From NCBI GenBank assembly GCA_902461085.1, contig CABPWH010000013.1, forward strand, positions 1-39,210: a stretch of DNA of 39,210 nucleotides, in the 5' to 3' direction. The notes under the pieces were generated by a model that saw only the letters and a program-made list of their open reading frames with translations, was not told the DNA's origin and did not search any database. Positions 1-8,214 of the stretch are shown here, piece after piece. A program made the translations under genes and the position numbers. The stretch is from an uncultured Collinsella sp. (GTDB lineage Bacteria > Actinomycetota > Coriobacteriia > Coriobacteriales > Coriobacteriaceae). Position 1 is the first letter of the stretch. The number at the start of each line of letters is the position of its first letter.

Positions 1-793
1 CGTCCTTGGCCGAAAGGAACATAGGCAGGGCAACCGCGCGAGGGACGGGGCCGCAGGCGTAGCAGACGTCGAGTGTGCCGTCACAGGGGTCGGCGTCGGG
101 ACAGATGCGATAGCCCGAGCCATAGGTAGGACCCAGCTGAATCGCCATGATGATCGCCCTCACGCGCTCGGCGGGCGCCTCGTCAAAGCTGACTGTCATG
201 GGGTAGTTGCGATAGCGTAGGCCAAACTGCTCAAGTCCCGAGAGGGTGTAGAGTGGCGCGCCCGTCAAGCCGGTCTTTTTGCGCAGCTCGGTGGTGCCAA
301 GGCCGATGGCGGCATCGATGCCGACCGAAAGCGTTTGGTCGTAGTACTCGACGATCGCCTCGCCGCTGCCGCTTGCGGGGTTCCATGAGCGAATCCGCCC
401 GATGTCCTGACGCTGCAGCTCACAGGTGAGCAGCGCACCAAAATCCTTGCCGGAGAAATCATCGATACCGAGCGTTTGGGCAAAATCGTTGCCGGAGCCT
501 ACGGGCAGGACGGCAAGGGCGGGACGGACCGCCTCATCCTGCGTCATAAGCCCGTTGACGACCTCGTGGATCACGCCGTCGCCGCCAAGGGCGATAACGG
601 TGCGATAGCCCGTTGCCTGGGCGGCTAGCTCCTTGGCGTGCCCCATGCGCTCGGTCAGCACTAGGTCAAACTGGGATGCGCGTGCAGTCATGTCCAAAAA
701 GCGCTGCAGGCGCTCGGCAACTTCGTGCGCCGCACCCGACTGGGCGGCTGGGTTGGCGATGATGAGCGTGCGACCAAAATCAGTTGCGTGCAT
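1..793 (-). CDS. Diacylglycerol/lipid kinase family protein (DagK/YegS type), 3' end beyond window
   Basis: Reading leftward from ATG at 793, an open frame of 264 codons runs off the window edge. The N-terminus (MHATDFGRTLIIANPAAQSG) and the motif GGDGVIHEVVNGL followed by LPVGSGNDFAQTLG are the nucleotide-binding signature of the diacylglycerol kinase catalytic domain (DagK, YegS, BmrU). Family members phosphorylate diacylglycerol or related lipids at the inner face of the membrane to recycle lipid. Further on, QTLSVGIDAAIG and a glycine-rich stretch fit the second, beta-sandwich half of the fold. Only the last part is missing. The lipid substrate cannot be told from sequence. It lies 87 bases upstream of the end of the chloride channel gene on the same strand and may be co-transcribed with it. 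Confidence 0.88.
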   Translation of the reverse strand, partial: MHATDFGRTLIIANPAAQSGAAHEVAERLQRFLDMTARASQFDLVLTERMGHAKELAAQATGYRTVIALGGDGVIHEVVNGLMTQDEAVRPALAVLPVGSGNDFAQTLGIDDFSGKDFGALLTCELQRQDIGRIRSWNPASGSGEAIVEYYDQTLSVGIDAAIGLGTTELRKKTGLTGAPLYTLSGLEQFGLRYRNYPMTVSFDEAPAERVRAIIMAIQLGPTYGSGYRICPDADPCDGTLDVCYACGPVPRAVALPMFLSAKD

Positions 794-880
794 GGGGCGA
801 CTCCCGGCGTATGACGTGACGGTGCGGTCGCGCTCAGGTCGAATTGCCCCCGATTGTGGCTGCACGGCGAATACTTACGT

Positions 881-2302
881 CTACTCTATCAGGTCGTTGT
901 GGCGCTCGATAGCATCCGCTACCGTACCGCCCTCATCCACAATAAGCGAACGGCGCTTGGGTGAGATGATGCGCTGGGCGGGGTACACGCCGCGGTGACC
1001 GGCGGTTAGGTAGCTGATAAAGGCCACGATGACAAAGAACCCGGCTGCCGTGCCGTGGAACAGGTCGATGGCCATCATACAGGTGGTGATGGGCACGTTG
1101 AGGCCGGCGCAGAACACACCGAGCATGCCCAGCGCTGCCAGAAAGCTGGGATCGATTCCGACGAGGCAACCTATCCAGCCGCCGAGCGCCGCACCGATGC
1201 CAAACAGGGGCGTGACCTCGCCGCCTTGGAAGCCCGCGCCCAGGGTGAGCGCTGTGACGACCAACTTGATGGCTGCGTCCGCCAGAGTGGTGTTGCCGGC
1301 AAATCCGGCGCCGGAAAGCCACGTGGAAAGGCCGGCGTAGTTCCAGGCGTCGAGGAGGGCATAGGCGGCCAAAACCACGAGTGCGCCGATGAGTGCGCGA
1401 ACGAGGTAATTGGTGATAAAGCGACCGTAGAGGCTCTTGACGGTTCGAACCGACCAGGCAAAGAGGCGTGCCGTCAGACCGAAGATAATTGCGCTGATAA
1501 CAACGATGACGACCGTTTTGGGCGTCATAGCGGGAACGCTGGCGATGACATTCGCTTCGTACTCGGTACCCAGGGCGAGTGATGTAAAGTAGCCGGTAAA
1601 CGAGGCGACCAGGCAGTAGATGCCCGCGGTGTAGTCGATCTTGCCGATAAAGCACATCTCCATGCCAAAGAAAGCCCCGGCAAGGGGCGAGCCGAATACG
1701 GCGCCAAAGGCCGACGAGATGCCGGCGAGCATGAGGTCGTGGTGGTCATGCTTTTTGAGGTGGGCGAGGCTCGAGATGTTGCTGGCGATGGTGCCGCCAA
1801 TCTGCACCGCAGCTCCCTCGCGACCGGCCGATCCGCCCGTTAGGTGCGTGAGCGTGGAGCAGACGAAGGTGAGGACGGCCATGCGCATATGGATGAGGCG
1901 GGTGCCCAGAGCGGAGTCGATGACCAGGTTGTTACCGCGTTTGGCGGCGAGACCGTGGTTTTTGTACACCCATGCGGTGGCAACGCCCACAACGGGAAGC
2001 AAGGCGTAGACCCACACATGGCGCTCGCGATAGTCGGTCACGATATTCAACGAGGCCAAAAACGCCCAAGCGGCAACGCCCATGGCGAGCGAGACGATGA
2101 CGACGAGTGCGAGCAACTTGGCGCTCGCGAGTAGGTTGCGGGCGTTGCGGCGCGTGTCGGCAGCCAAGAGATGCTCAGAGCGGGTGAGCTGATGCCTGCC
2201 TGCCGCGATGACGTCGTTCAGGGAGAAAAAACCGCCTTCGTCGAGCGGCTGGGAATGATCCTGCGCTTCGTTTGCGCTTTCGGGTTTGTCGTTATGAGCC
2301 AT
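881..2302 (-). CDS. ClC-family chloride channel / H+-Cl- antiporter
   Basis: A 473-residue membrane protein with hallmark ClC motifs: GSAGREGAAVQIGG (the GxEGP-like gating-glutamate segment, with Ala in place of Pro), GSPLAGAFFGMEM, and GAGFQGGEVTPLFGIGAALG near the C-terminal half. These line the anion pathway. Family members either conduct chloride passively or exchange Cl- for H+, and often serve acid resistance or volume control. The frame could open at 2329, but ATG 2302 is preferred because AAAGAGGAACGT lies just upstream on the minus strand. About 40 cytoplasmic residues precede the first membrane segment. The C-terminus lacks a CBS domain pair. Divergent from moeA, with about 210 bases between them. 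Channel versus exchanger is not decided here. Confidence 0.9.
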   Translation of the reverse strand: MAHNDKPESANEAQDHSQPLDEGGFFSLNDVIAAGRHQLTRSEHLLAADTRRNARNLLASAKLLALVVIVSLAMGVAAWAFLASLNIVTDYRERHVWVYALLPVVGVATAWVYKNHGLAAKRGNNLVIDSALGTRLIHMRMAVLTFVCSTLTHLTGGSAGREGAAVQIGGTIASNISSLAHLKKHDHHDLMLAGISSAFGAVFGSPLAGAFFGMEMCFIGKIDYTAGIYCLVASFTGYFTSLALGTEYEANVIASVPAMTPKTVVIVVISAIIFGLTARLFAWSVRTVKSLYGRFITNYLVRALIGALVVLAAYALLDAWNYAGLSTWLSGAGFAGNTTLADAAIKLVVTALTLGAGFQGGEVTPLFGIGAALGGWIGCLVGIDPSFLAALGMLGVFCAGLNVPITTCMMAIDLFHGTAAGFFVIVAFISYLTAGHRGVYPAQRIISPKRRSLIVDEGGTVADAIERHNDLIE

Positions 2303-2512
2303 ACGTTCCTCTTTTAGGTTGCAACGCAAGCATTATAAAACGCGGTAAACGCGACGAGCCGGTGGGTTGGTTTCCATTCTGTTTCGCGGCCCGCAACCGA
2401 CAGGTGTATTTGCGGGTACAGGCCGAGTCGCGGTCGTGCGTCGGGGGATTATACTGAGACAAGCATAAAGAATCGGCGCCCCTGTTGTGCGCCGTGGCAT
2501 TAAGAGGTGCAT

Positions 2513-3775
2513 ATGGCAGAGAAACTCATTCCGCTGGAGGACGCGCAGTCGATTGTTCTGTCGCACGTTGCTCCGACCGATCTCGTCGAGATTCCCGTGT
2601 GGCAGGCCGCCGGTCTTCCCTTGGCCGAGGACGCGGTGGCCGATATCGACATCTCGCCGTTTGCCAACAGCGCTATGGACGGATATGCCGTGCGCTCGGC
2701 GGACTTGGCGCAGGCGTCTGGCGAGGCGCCGGTGACGCTCGACGTTATCGGACACGAGGCTGCGGGACATGTGTTTGAGGGCGCTATCGGCGCGGGCGAG
2801 GCGGTCCGCATTATGACAGGCGCGCCGGTGCCCGAAGGTGCCGACGCCGTGGTGAAATACGAGATCGTCGATGTGCTCGACGGTGACGGCAACGAGGGCT
2901 CGCGTGCGAGGTTCTCGGCGCCGGCCAAGGTGGGGGAGAATGTTCGTTCTGCCGCCGAGGAGGCCCATGCCGGCGATGTTGTGATGCACGCCGGCGAGGT
3001 CGTGGCTCCGGCGGGCGCGGGTCTGCTGGCAAGCGCCGGATACGCGAGCGTGAAGGTGCACGCTGCCCCACGTGTGGGCATTATCTCGCTGGGCACGGAA
3101 CTGGTCGCACCGAGTAAGGTGCCGGCGCGCGGCCAGATTCGCGATTCCAACTCCTCGGCGCTGATGGCCGAGGCGCTCGATGCCGGTGCCGAGCCCGTGT
3201 TCTACGGCATTGCACCCGATGATGAGCAGACGATTGCCGAGCAGGTGCATCGCGCCGTGCAGGAGTGCGATTTTGTCATTACGAGCGGCGGTGCCTCGGC
3301 GGGCGACTACGACTATGTGACGGCGCTGGTCCAGCGCGAGGGCGAGGTGCTGTTCGACCGCATCTCGATGCGTCCGGGCAAGGCCATCACGTTTGGCCTG
3401 CTTGGAGGCAAGCCGTATTTGGGGCTTTCGGGCAATCCCGCGGCGGCGTATGTGGGCTTTGAGATGCTCGCGCGCCCGGCGATTCGCAAGATGCGCGGCT
3501 TTGCCGAGGGCGTGCGCCCCGTGCAGCAGGCGACGCTCACACATGGCGTGAAAAAGCGACAGCATCGCCGCTTCTTCGATCGCGCCACGGTTTTGCGCGA
3601 CCCCGAGACCGGTGAGCTGTTGGTGACCGAGGCCAAGACGCAGAATTCGGCGCTGCTCGGCACGATGCAGCGGGCCAATTGCCTGCTGCGCATTGACGAA
3701 GGACCGTGCGACCTTGCGGCGGGCGACGTCGTGGATGTCGTGCGTGTCGACCTGCCTGAGGGCACGGTGCTATAG
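2513..3775 (+). CDS. moeA: Molybdopterin molybdenumtransferase MoeA
   Basis: A 420-residue cytoplasmic enzyme that inserts molybdate into adenylated molybdopterin, the last step of basic Mo cofactor synthesis. Visible family motifs are the N-terminal FANSAMDGYAVRSAD, then GQIRDSNSSAL, the MogA-like nucleotide fold with TSGGASAGDYDYV, and SMRPGKAITFGLLGGKPYLGLSGNPAAA. The C-terminal beta-barrel domain IV follows. ATG 2513 is chosen over GTG 2507 because AAGAGG at 2502-2507 has normal spacing to it. mogA starts ten bases after the stop, so the pair is an operon. This cofactor is needed by FdhF encoded later in the window. A TATACT hexamer at 2450 could be a -10 element, but no good -35 was seen. 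Confidence 0.95.
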   Translation: MAEKLIPLEDAQSIVLSHVAPTDLVEIPVWQAAGLPLAEDAVADIDISPFANSAMDGYAVRSADLAQASGEAPVTLDVIGHEAAGHVFEGAIGAGEAVRIMTGAPVPEGADAVVKYEIVDVLDGDGNEGSRARFSAPAKVGENVRSAAEEAHAGDVVMHAGEVVAPAGAGLLASAGYASVKVHAAPRVGIISLGTELVAPSKVPARGQIRDSNSSALMAEALDAGAEPVFYGIAPDDEQTIAEQVHRAVQECDFVITSGGASAGDYDYVTALVQREGEVLFDRISMRPGKAITFGLLGGKPYLGLSGNPAAAYVGFEMLARPAIRKMRGFAEGVRPVQQATLTHGVKKRQHRRFFDRATVLRDPETGELLVTEAKTQNSALLGTMQRANCLLRIDEGPCDLAAGDVVDVVRVDLPEGTVL

Positions 3776-3785
3776 GAGGAATGCT

Positions 3786-4265
3786 ATGGAGCTGAAGATT
3801 TCGATTGTGACGTGCTCGGATACGCGTGATCTTGCTCAGGACGAGGCCGGAGCCGCACTCGAGGAACTTATCGAGGCGCAGGGCTGGACGGTCGTCTCAC
3901 ATGTGGTGGTGCGCGACGACGTCAGCGAGATCGGTGATGCCATTGTGGAAGCCGCCGATGAGTGCCACGCCAATGTCGTGCTCACCTGCGGCGGCACGGG
4001 GCTTTCGATGCGCGATGTAACGCCCGAGGCGACGCGTTCCGTCTGCGACCGCGATGTGCCGGGTATTGCAGAGGCAATCCGCGCGTATTCGATGACCAAG
4101 ACGCGCCGCGCCATGCTCTCGCGTGCTATTTGCATGCAACGAGGTCATACACTTGTCGTAAACTTTCCCGGTTCTACGAAGGCCGCCCGCGAAAGCTGGG
4201 AGGCCATAGCGGACCAGCTGGAGCATGCGGCTCAGATGACAGCGGGCGGCGGACATACCAACTAA
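3786..4265 (+). CDS. mogA: Molybdopterin adenylyltransferase (MogA/MoaB family)
   Basis: A 159-residue single-domain protein of the MoaB/MogA/MoeA-domain-III fold. TCGGTGLSMRDVTPEAT is the conserved molybdopterin-binding loop, and VVNFPGSTKAARES matches the C-terminal LPG(S/N) loop. Family members adenylate molybdopterin so that MoeA can load the metal. It sits ten bases after moeA with AGGAGG at 3775-3780 overlapping the moeA stop, so translation is probably coupled. MogA and MoaB cannot be separated firmly by motif; the gene context with moeA and modABC supports the adenylyltransferase role. A rho-independent terminator follows. Confidence 0.92.
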   Translation: MELKISIVTCSDTRDLAQDEAGAALEELIEAQGWTVVSHVVVRDDVSEIGDAIVEAADECHANVVLTCGGTGLSMRDVTPEATRSVCDRDVPGIAEAIRAYSMTKTRRAMLSRAICMQRGHTLVVNFPGSTKAARESWEAIADQLEHAAQMTAGGGHTN

Positions 4266-4278
4266 GCGGTTTACCTGC

Positions 4279-4315
4279 GGCGGGGCGACCTGAACGGCTG
4301 CTCCGCCTTTGTTTT
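4279..4315 (+). terminator. Rho-independent terminator after mogA
   Basis: GGCGGGGC at 4279-4286 pairs with GCTCCGCC at 4300-4307 (one G-T pair) around a 13-base loop. TTTGTTTT follows directly. It ends the moeA-mogA unit. Confidence 0.75.
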
Positions 4316-4355
4316 CCGCCGAAGCGACGCCGAGATGCACGGCAACTCGAAACTA

Positions 4356-4408
4356 TATTCTCTAGCGAGAATAATTTCTCATTATCATTATTCGCGCGGA
4401 AGTATAAT
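4356..4408 (+). promoter_or_regulatory. Putative modABC promoter with two inverted repeats (candidate operator)
   Basis: A perfect TATAAT lies at 4403-4408, about 60 bases before the modA ATG; no strong -35 was found at 17 bases. Just upstream are TATTCTC-TAGC-GAGAATA (4356-4373, 7-base arms) and ATAAT-TTCTC-ATTAT (4371-4385), in a strikingly AT-rich island. The repeats cover the -35 area, as a repressor or activator site would. The sequence does not match the E. coli ModE box; the reverse strand has some likeness to the Fur consensus (ATAATGATAAT). The regulator is unknown. Confidence 0.5.
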
Positions 4409-4468
4409 CTAGTAACAGAATAAAGCCTGCGGCGGGGTGCCCGGGCATAGCGTTCGAAAGGGTTGAAT

Positions 4469-5344
4469 ATGTTCGATATGGTTTCACGCCGCGGTTTTGT
4501 CTCGCTTTCTGCTGCCGCTGCCGCCGGCCTTGGCCTTGCCGGCTGCTCGGGCAACAAGACGTCCGAGCCCGCTGGTTCCGATGCCGGCTCCGTCAAGTCT
4601 TCCTCTAAGAAGAAAGCTGTCGAGCTGCAGGTCTTTGCCGCCAACTCGCTCGAGAAGGCTCTGCCCGAGGTTCAGGAGCTCTACACTGACCAGACCGGCA
4701 CCACCTTTGCCGACACGCAGTTTAAGGCTTCTGGCGACCTCGTTGAGCAGATGCGCGCCGGCGCCACGGTCGACGTGCTCATCACGGCCTCCAAGGGCAC
4801 CATGGACGACGCCGAGGCCGCCGAGCTCGTCGACGTCGACACACGTGAGGACATGTTCGTCAATGATCTCGTGATCATTCGCGCCGAGGGCTCCGACACC
4901 AAGATCGAGGCCATCGCCGACGTCGCGAATCTGGACGGCAAGATCGCCATCGGCGACGCCAAGACCGTTCCCGCCGGCAAGTACGCCAACCAGGCGCTGG
5001 CTTCTGTGGGCCTCTACACCGGCACCGAGGGCGATGACGGCGAGTACGTGCCCGAGATCGCCGACAAGGTCGCGCTGGCCGACAAGGTCGGCACCGCTGC
5101 CGCCTACGTTTCTACGGGCGACTGCGTGGCTGGCTTTGTCTACAGTTCCGACATCTTCCGCTACGACGGTATCGAGGAGGCCTTTGTGTGTCCCGAGGAC
5201 TCGCACAAGCCCATCGTGTATCCCGGTGCTGTCGCCGATAGCTCTGAGCATGCCGACGAGGCCAAGGCGTTCATCGACTTTTGCCTGACCAACAAGAAGG
5301 CTCAGAAGATTTGGGCCAAGTACGGCTTTGAGCTTTCCGCGTAG
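4469..5344 (+). CDS. modA: Molybdate ABC transporter, substrate-binding lipoprotein ModA
   Basis: A 291-residue exported solute-binding protein that captures molybdate (possibly also tungstate) and delivers it to ModBC. The N-terminus has a twin-arginine-like SRRGF at residues 6-10, a hydrophobic run, and the lipobox LAGC with the acylated Cys26. A serine-rich linker follows. The mature part has the ModA pattern FAANSLEKALPEVQELY, then FKASGDLVEQMRAGATVDVLITAS, DLVIIRAEG and VYPGAVADSSEH, all typical of this family. ATG 4469 has GAAAGGG at 4456-4462. The next gene's frame overlaps its stop, although modB probably starts later. Confidence 0.94.
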   Translation: MFDMVSRRGFVSLSAAAAAGLGLAGCSGNKTSEPAGSDAGSVKSSSKKKAVELQVFAANSLEKALPEVQELYTDQTGTTFADTQFKASGDLVEQMRAGATVDVLITASKGTMDDAEAAELVDVDTREDMFVNDLVIIRAEGSDTKIEAIADVANLDGKIAIGDAKTVPAGKYANQALASVGLYTGTEGDDGEYVPEIADKVALADKVGTAAAYVSTGDCVAGFVYSSDIFRYDGIEEAFVCPEDSHKPIVYPGAVADSSEHADEAKAFIDFCLTNKKAQKIWAKYGFELSA

Positions 5345-5412
5345 TGCGGCTTGGCGCGATAATTCCATCGTTTTGTGTTTCACTCCGTCCTTGTATTCGC
5401 TTGGAGCTTTTC

Positions 5413-6855
5413 GTGCTTAATAGATTCCGCATGTTTGTCGCCTGTGCTTTGACCTTCGCGCTTTGCTGGGTGCCGGGATTTGCGTTTGCTGGGGACGCTG
5501 AGGACGGGGCCCAGGCTGCTGCGACCGCTCATGGGCTTTCCTATGGGATCGAGGGTTTTGAGCGGTTGGCCAAGGGGACCGCTCGTGCCATGGAGGGCCA
5601 GCCTGAGGGCTACCGGTTTCCCGTTGACGAGGACGTGGACCTTGTGGTGGCGCCTGCTGCCGATCGCGTTGTGGTGTGGATATCGCCCAAGGCGGTCGAG
5701 AAGTATGGATTGGATCCGCAGGACAACGAGTGCGTATCGGGTCTCAAGGCCCTCGTCTGTAAGCTCGACAGCGCAAACTGCATGGGAGGTGCGCAGCTGG
5801 GGGACGTGGATCTTCCTTGGTATGTCACGGCGGAAACAACGTTTGATTCCGGCGGGTATACCTATGGCTTTGACGAGCGCGGTGCGGATGGGGACCGCTA
5901 TGTGGTGATTGCATCAGCCTCGGGTGATGCCAAGGGCGGCGCGCGTTGGCTTGATAGCGCTCAAATGGTAGAAGCATCGTCTGTCGTATTGCGGGATGAG
6001 CAGGGCCCCTGGACCTCTCTGACCTCCTTTTTGTGCGACATCGACTATCGCCCGTTTTGGGTGTCCATAAAAACGAGTGGCCTTGCCCTGCTGATCTCCT
6101 TTGCGCTGGGCCTGTTCGCCGCGTGGAAGACTATGGGTACCTCGAGCCGCATCAAGGGCCTGCTCGACTCGGTCTTTACCATCCCTATGGTGCTGCCGCC
6201 CACGGTCTGCGGCTTTTTGTTGCTTATGCTGTTTGGTCGCTCGACCAGTGTTGGACAGTGGCTTATCGCGCACGGCATCTCAATCGTCTTTACGTGGCCC
6301 GCGGCGGTGATATCTGCCGTGGTGGTGTCGTTCCCGCTCGTCTATCGTACGGCACTCGGAGCCTTCGAGAGCCTCGACACACAGATGCTCGATGCGGCGC
6401 GCACGCTGGGATGGTCCGAGCGTCGCATCTTTACCAAGCTTATGATGCCGCTTGGCTGGCCTTCTATTGCCGCCGGCACGGTGCTCGCCTTTGCCCGCGC
6501 GATGGGCGAGTTTGGCTGCACGCTGTTCTTTGCGGGCAACTACGCCGGTATTACGCAGACCATTCCCATCGCCATCTACTTTGAGTGGATGGGCGGCAAC
6601 ACATCGGTAGCCCTCTTTTGGGTCGTGGTCGTAATTGCGTTCAGCTTCCTGGTCATCCTATTCATCAATATGTACACGGCGTATTCGCAAAAGTATCGCG
6701 AGCGCGGCCTGTCCCGCGCGGAGCGCAAGCAGGCCAAGCAGCTGGGCGGCCAGACCGATTCGCTCGACCCAGTCGGCGGCGATGCCTTGCGTATCGATCG
6801 CGAGGCGCTGGCCGAGCTTATGCGCGATGACACGGCCGCAAAGGGAGGTCGATAA
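5413..6855 (+). CDS. modB: Molybdate ABC transporter permease ModB with extra N-terminal extracytoplasmic domain
   Basis: The C-terminal part, from about residue 215 to 445, is a standard ModB permease with several membrane segments and the EAA loop (ESLDTQMLDAARTLGWSERRIF). It ends with GEFGCTLFFAGN and a terminal helix. This half forms the inner-membrane molybdate channel with ModC. Ordinary ModB proteins are about 220-230 residues; this one is 480. Its first 25 residues look like a signal peptide (FVACALTFALCWVPGFAFA), followed by about 190 residues of unknown, soluble, presumably extracytoplasmic sequence with a few cysteines. The C-terminal 40 residues form a charged cytoplasmic tail. 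GTG 5413 is preferred because GGAG lies six bases before it; the frame stays open back to GTG 5344. Confidence 0.9.
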   Translation: MLNRFRMFVACALTFALCWVPGFAFAGDAEDGAQAAATAHGLSYGIEGFERLAKGTARAMEGQPEGYRFPVDEDVDLVVAPAADRVVVWISPKAVEKYGLDPQDNECVSGLKALVCKLDSANCMGGAQLGDVDLPWYVTAETTFDSGGYTYGFDERGADGDRYVVIASASGDAKGGARWLDSAQMVEASSVVLRDEQGPWTSLTSFLCDIDYRPFWVSIKTSGLALLISFALGLFAAWKTMGTSSRIKGLLDSVFTIPMVLPPTVCGFLLLMLFGRSTSVGQWLIAHGISIVFTWPAAVISAVVVSFPLVYRTALGAFESLDTQMLDAARTLGWSERRIFTKLMMPLGWPSIAAGTVLAFARAMGEFGCTLFFAGNYAGITQTIPIAIYFEWMGGNTSVALFWVVVVIAFSFLVILFINMYTAYSQKYRERGLSRAERKQAKQLGGQTDSLDPVGGDALRIDREALAELMRDDTAAKGGR

Positions 6856-6858
6856 GCC

Positions 6859-7929
6859 ATGTCGCTCGTTCTGGATATCAAAAAGCACTACCCCGGGTTT
6901 ATGCTCGACATGCAGCTCGAGGCCGGCGAGGAGCGTGTGGCGCTGCTCGGTGCCTCGGGTTGCGGCAAGAGCTGCACCTTGCGCTGCATTGCCGGTGTGG
7001 AGACGCCCGACGAGGGCAAGATCGTCGTCAACGGCGTGACCTTTTTTGACTCTGCGGCGGGCATCAACCTGTCGCCCCAGGAGCGAAAATGCGCCCTGCT
7101 GTTCCAAAACTATCAGCTGTTTCCCAACATGACGGTGGCCGATAACGTATGCGCCGGCGTAAAGGACGCGGGCGACGCCGCCGCGCGCAAGCAGCTTGCC
7201 GAGCGCTACCTGGGCATTTTTGGCCTGGCCGATTTTGCCGACCGCTATCCCGCGCGCCTCTCGGGCGGCCAGCAGCAGCGCGTGGCGCTTGCCCGCATGG
7301 TGGCGGCACACCCGGGCATCTTTATGTTCGACGAGCCCATGAGCGCACTCGATGCGTATCTTAAGAGCGCGCTCGAGCAAAACATGCTCGACCTCTTTGA
7401 TGTGTGCAACCGCACCGTGCTCTACGTGAGCCACGACATCGACGAAGCGTGCCGCCTGTGCCAGCGTATCTGCGTGATGCACGACGGGCATGTTGAGGAG
7501 ATCGGCTCCGTCGAGGACGTGGTCCGCCGTCCGCAGACGCTGGCGGCACTGCGCCTGACGGGCTGCAAGAACACAAGCCGGGCGCGCAAGATCGGGTCTC
7601 AGGAAGTTGAAGCCCTGGACTGGGCCATGACCTTTAACGTGGGCCATGAGGTTCCAGATAACGTGACGTACCTCGGTATTCGTGCGAGCTACTTCCATGT
7701 TGACAATCGCGCGGAGCGCGGTCGCAACAGCTACGATTTGCACGTGGCCCGTGTGAGCGATTCGCGCTTTGAGCGGCTGGTGCTGCTGGACGTGCCGCGT
7801 GCTGATGCGCCCACGCGTCTGCAGTGGAAGGTGGATAAGGTGAGTGTACCCGTGGAAGAGCTGCCGCAGGCGGGTGAGACCCTGCGCATGCATTTTGATG
7901 CAAGCAGGATTCATCTCGTTTGCCGATAA
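6859..7929 (+). CDS. modC: Molybdate ABC transporter ATPase ModC
   Basis: A 356-residue ATP-binding subunit that powers molybdate import. It has Walker A GASGCGKS (residues 31-38), a Q-loop around LFQNYQLFPNMTV, signature LSGGQQQRVALARM, Walker B IFMFDEPMSALD, and the switch His in YVSHDIDEA. The C-terminal 120 residues after the ATPase core resemble a short TOBE/MOP-type regulatory domain (TYLGIRASYFHV). It starts four bases after the modB stop with GGGAGG upstream, so the three genes form one operon. A strong terminator follows. Confidence 0.94.
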   Translation: MSLVLDIKKHYPGFMLDMQLEAGEERVALLGASGCGKSCTLRCIAGVETPDEGKIVVNGVTFFDSAAGINLSPQERKCALLFQNYQLFPNMTVADNVCAGVKDAGDAAARKQLAERYLGIFGLADFADRYPARLSGGQQQRVALARMVAAHPGIFMFDEPMSALDAYLKSALEQNMLDLFDVCNRTVLYVSHDIDEACRLCQRICVMHDGHVEEIGSVEDVVRRPQTLAALRLTGCKNTSRARKIGSQEVEALDWAMTFNVGHEVPDNVTYLGIRASYFHVDNRAERGRNSYDLHVARVSDSRFERLVLLDVPRADAPTRLQWKVDKVSVPVEELPQAGETLRMHFDASRIHLVCR

Positions 7930-7941
7930 TGCGGGTGCGAT

Positions 7942-7975
7942 GCGGTCGAGGAGGTAGTCCTCGACCGCTTTGTTT
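7942..7975 (+). terminator. Rho-independent terminator after modC
   Basis: An 11-base perfect stem (GCGGTCGAGGA / TCCTCGACCGC) at 7942-7952 and 7958-7968 closes a five-base loop and is followed by TTTGTTTT. Confidence 0.9.
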
Positions 7976-8012
7976 TCACTTCGCCGTTCGCCGATTTCTA
8001 CATGACTAAACC

Positions 8013-8040
8013 TTATCAGTCTGATAATTAATTATCAGAC
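8013..8040. promoter_or_regulatory. Perfect 22-bp palindrome with a third half-site (candidate operator)
   Basis: GTCTGATAATT and its exact complement AATTATCAGAC abut at 8019-8040. A further TTATCAG at 8013-8019 makes a second inverted repeat (TTATCAG-T-CTGATAA). Three copies of one heptamer in 28 bases, in an AT-rich island after the modC terminator, look like a dimeric repressor site rather than a terminator, as there is no GC-rich stem or T-run. The TGATAAT/ATTATCA half-sites resemble Fur-family boxes, but the central spacing is two bases rather than the usual one. It probably governs the gene at 8374. Confidence 0.55.
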
Positions 8041-8145
8041 AGCGAGATGCTCACATCCCAACGTTGTCGTACGCGTGTCGGCGGTGTTCGTCTTGACGAC
8101 AACCGTTGATATAGTTACCTTCGACGAGAAAAGGAGGGCGCGCCG

Positions 8146-8214
8146 ATGCTGCAGAAGACATATTCGCGTCGCGTTGCCGCGCGCGCCCTGTATATGGCTC
8201 GGAGCCGCATATGA
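8146..8214 (+). CDS. Putative 22-residue leader peptide
   Basis: ATG 8146 follows AGGAGG (8132-8137) by eight bases, one of the best ribosome binding sites in the window, yet the frame is only 22 codons. The peptide begins MLQKTYSRRVAAR and holds five arginines. Its stop TGA at 8212-8214 falls inside a hairpin whose 5' arm (GGAGCCG, 8201-8207) overlaps the last codons. Translation would therefore melt that hairpin. This geometry suggests a regulatory leader for the downstream HgdB-like gene. It could also be a chance ORF; no homology is claimed. Confidence 0.4.
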   Translation: MLQKTYSRRVAARALYMARSRI

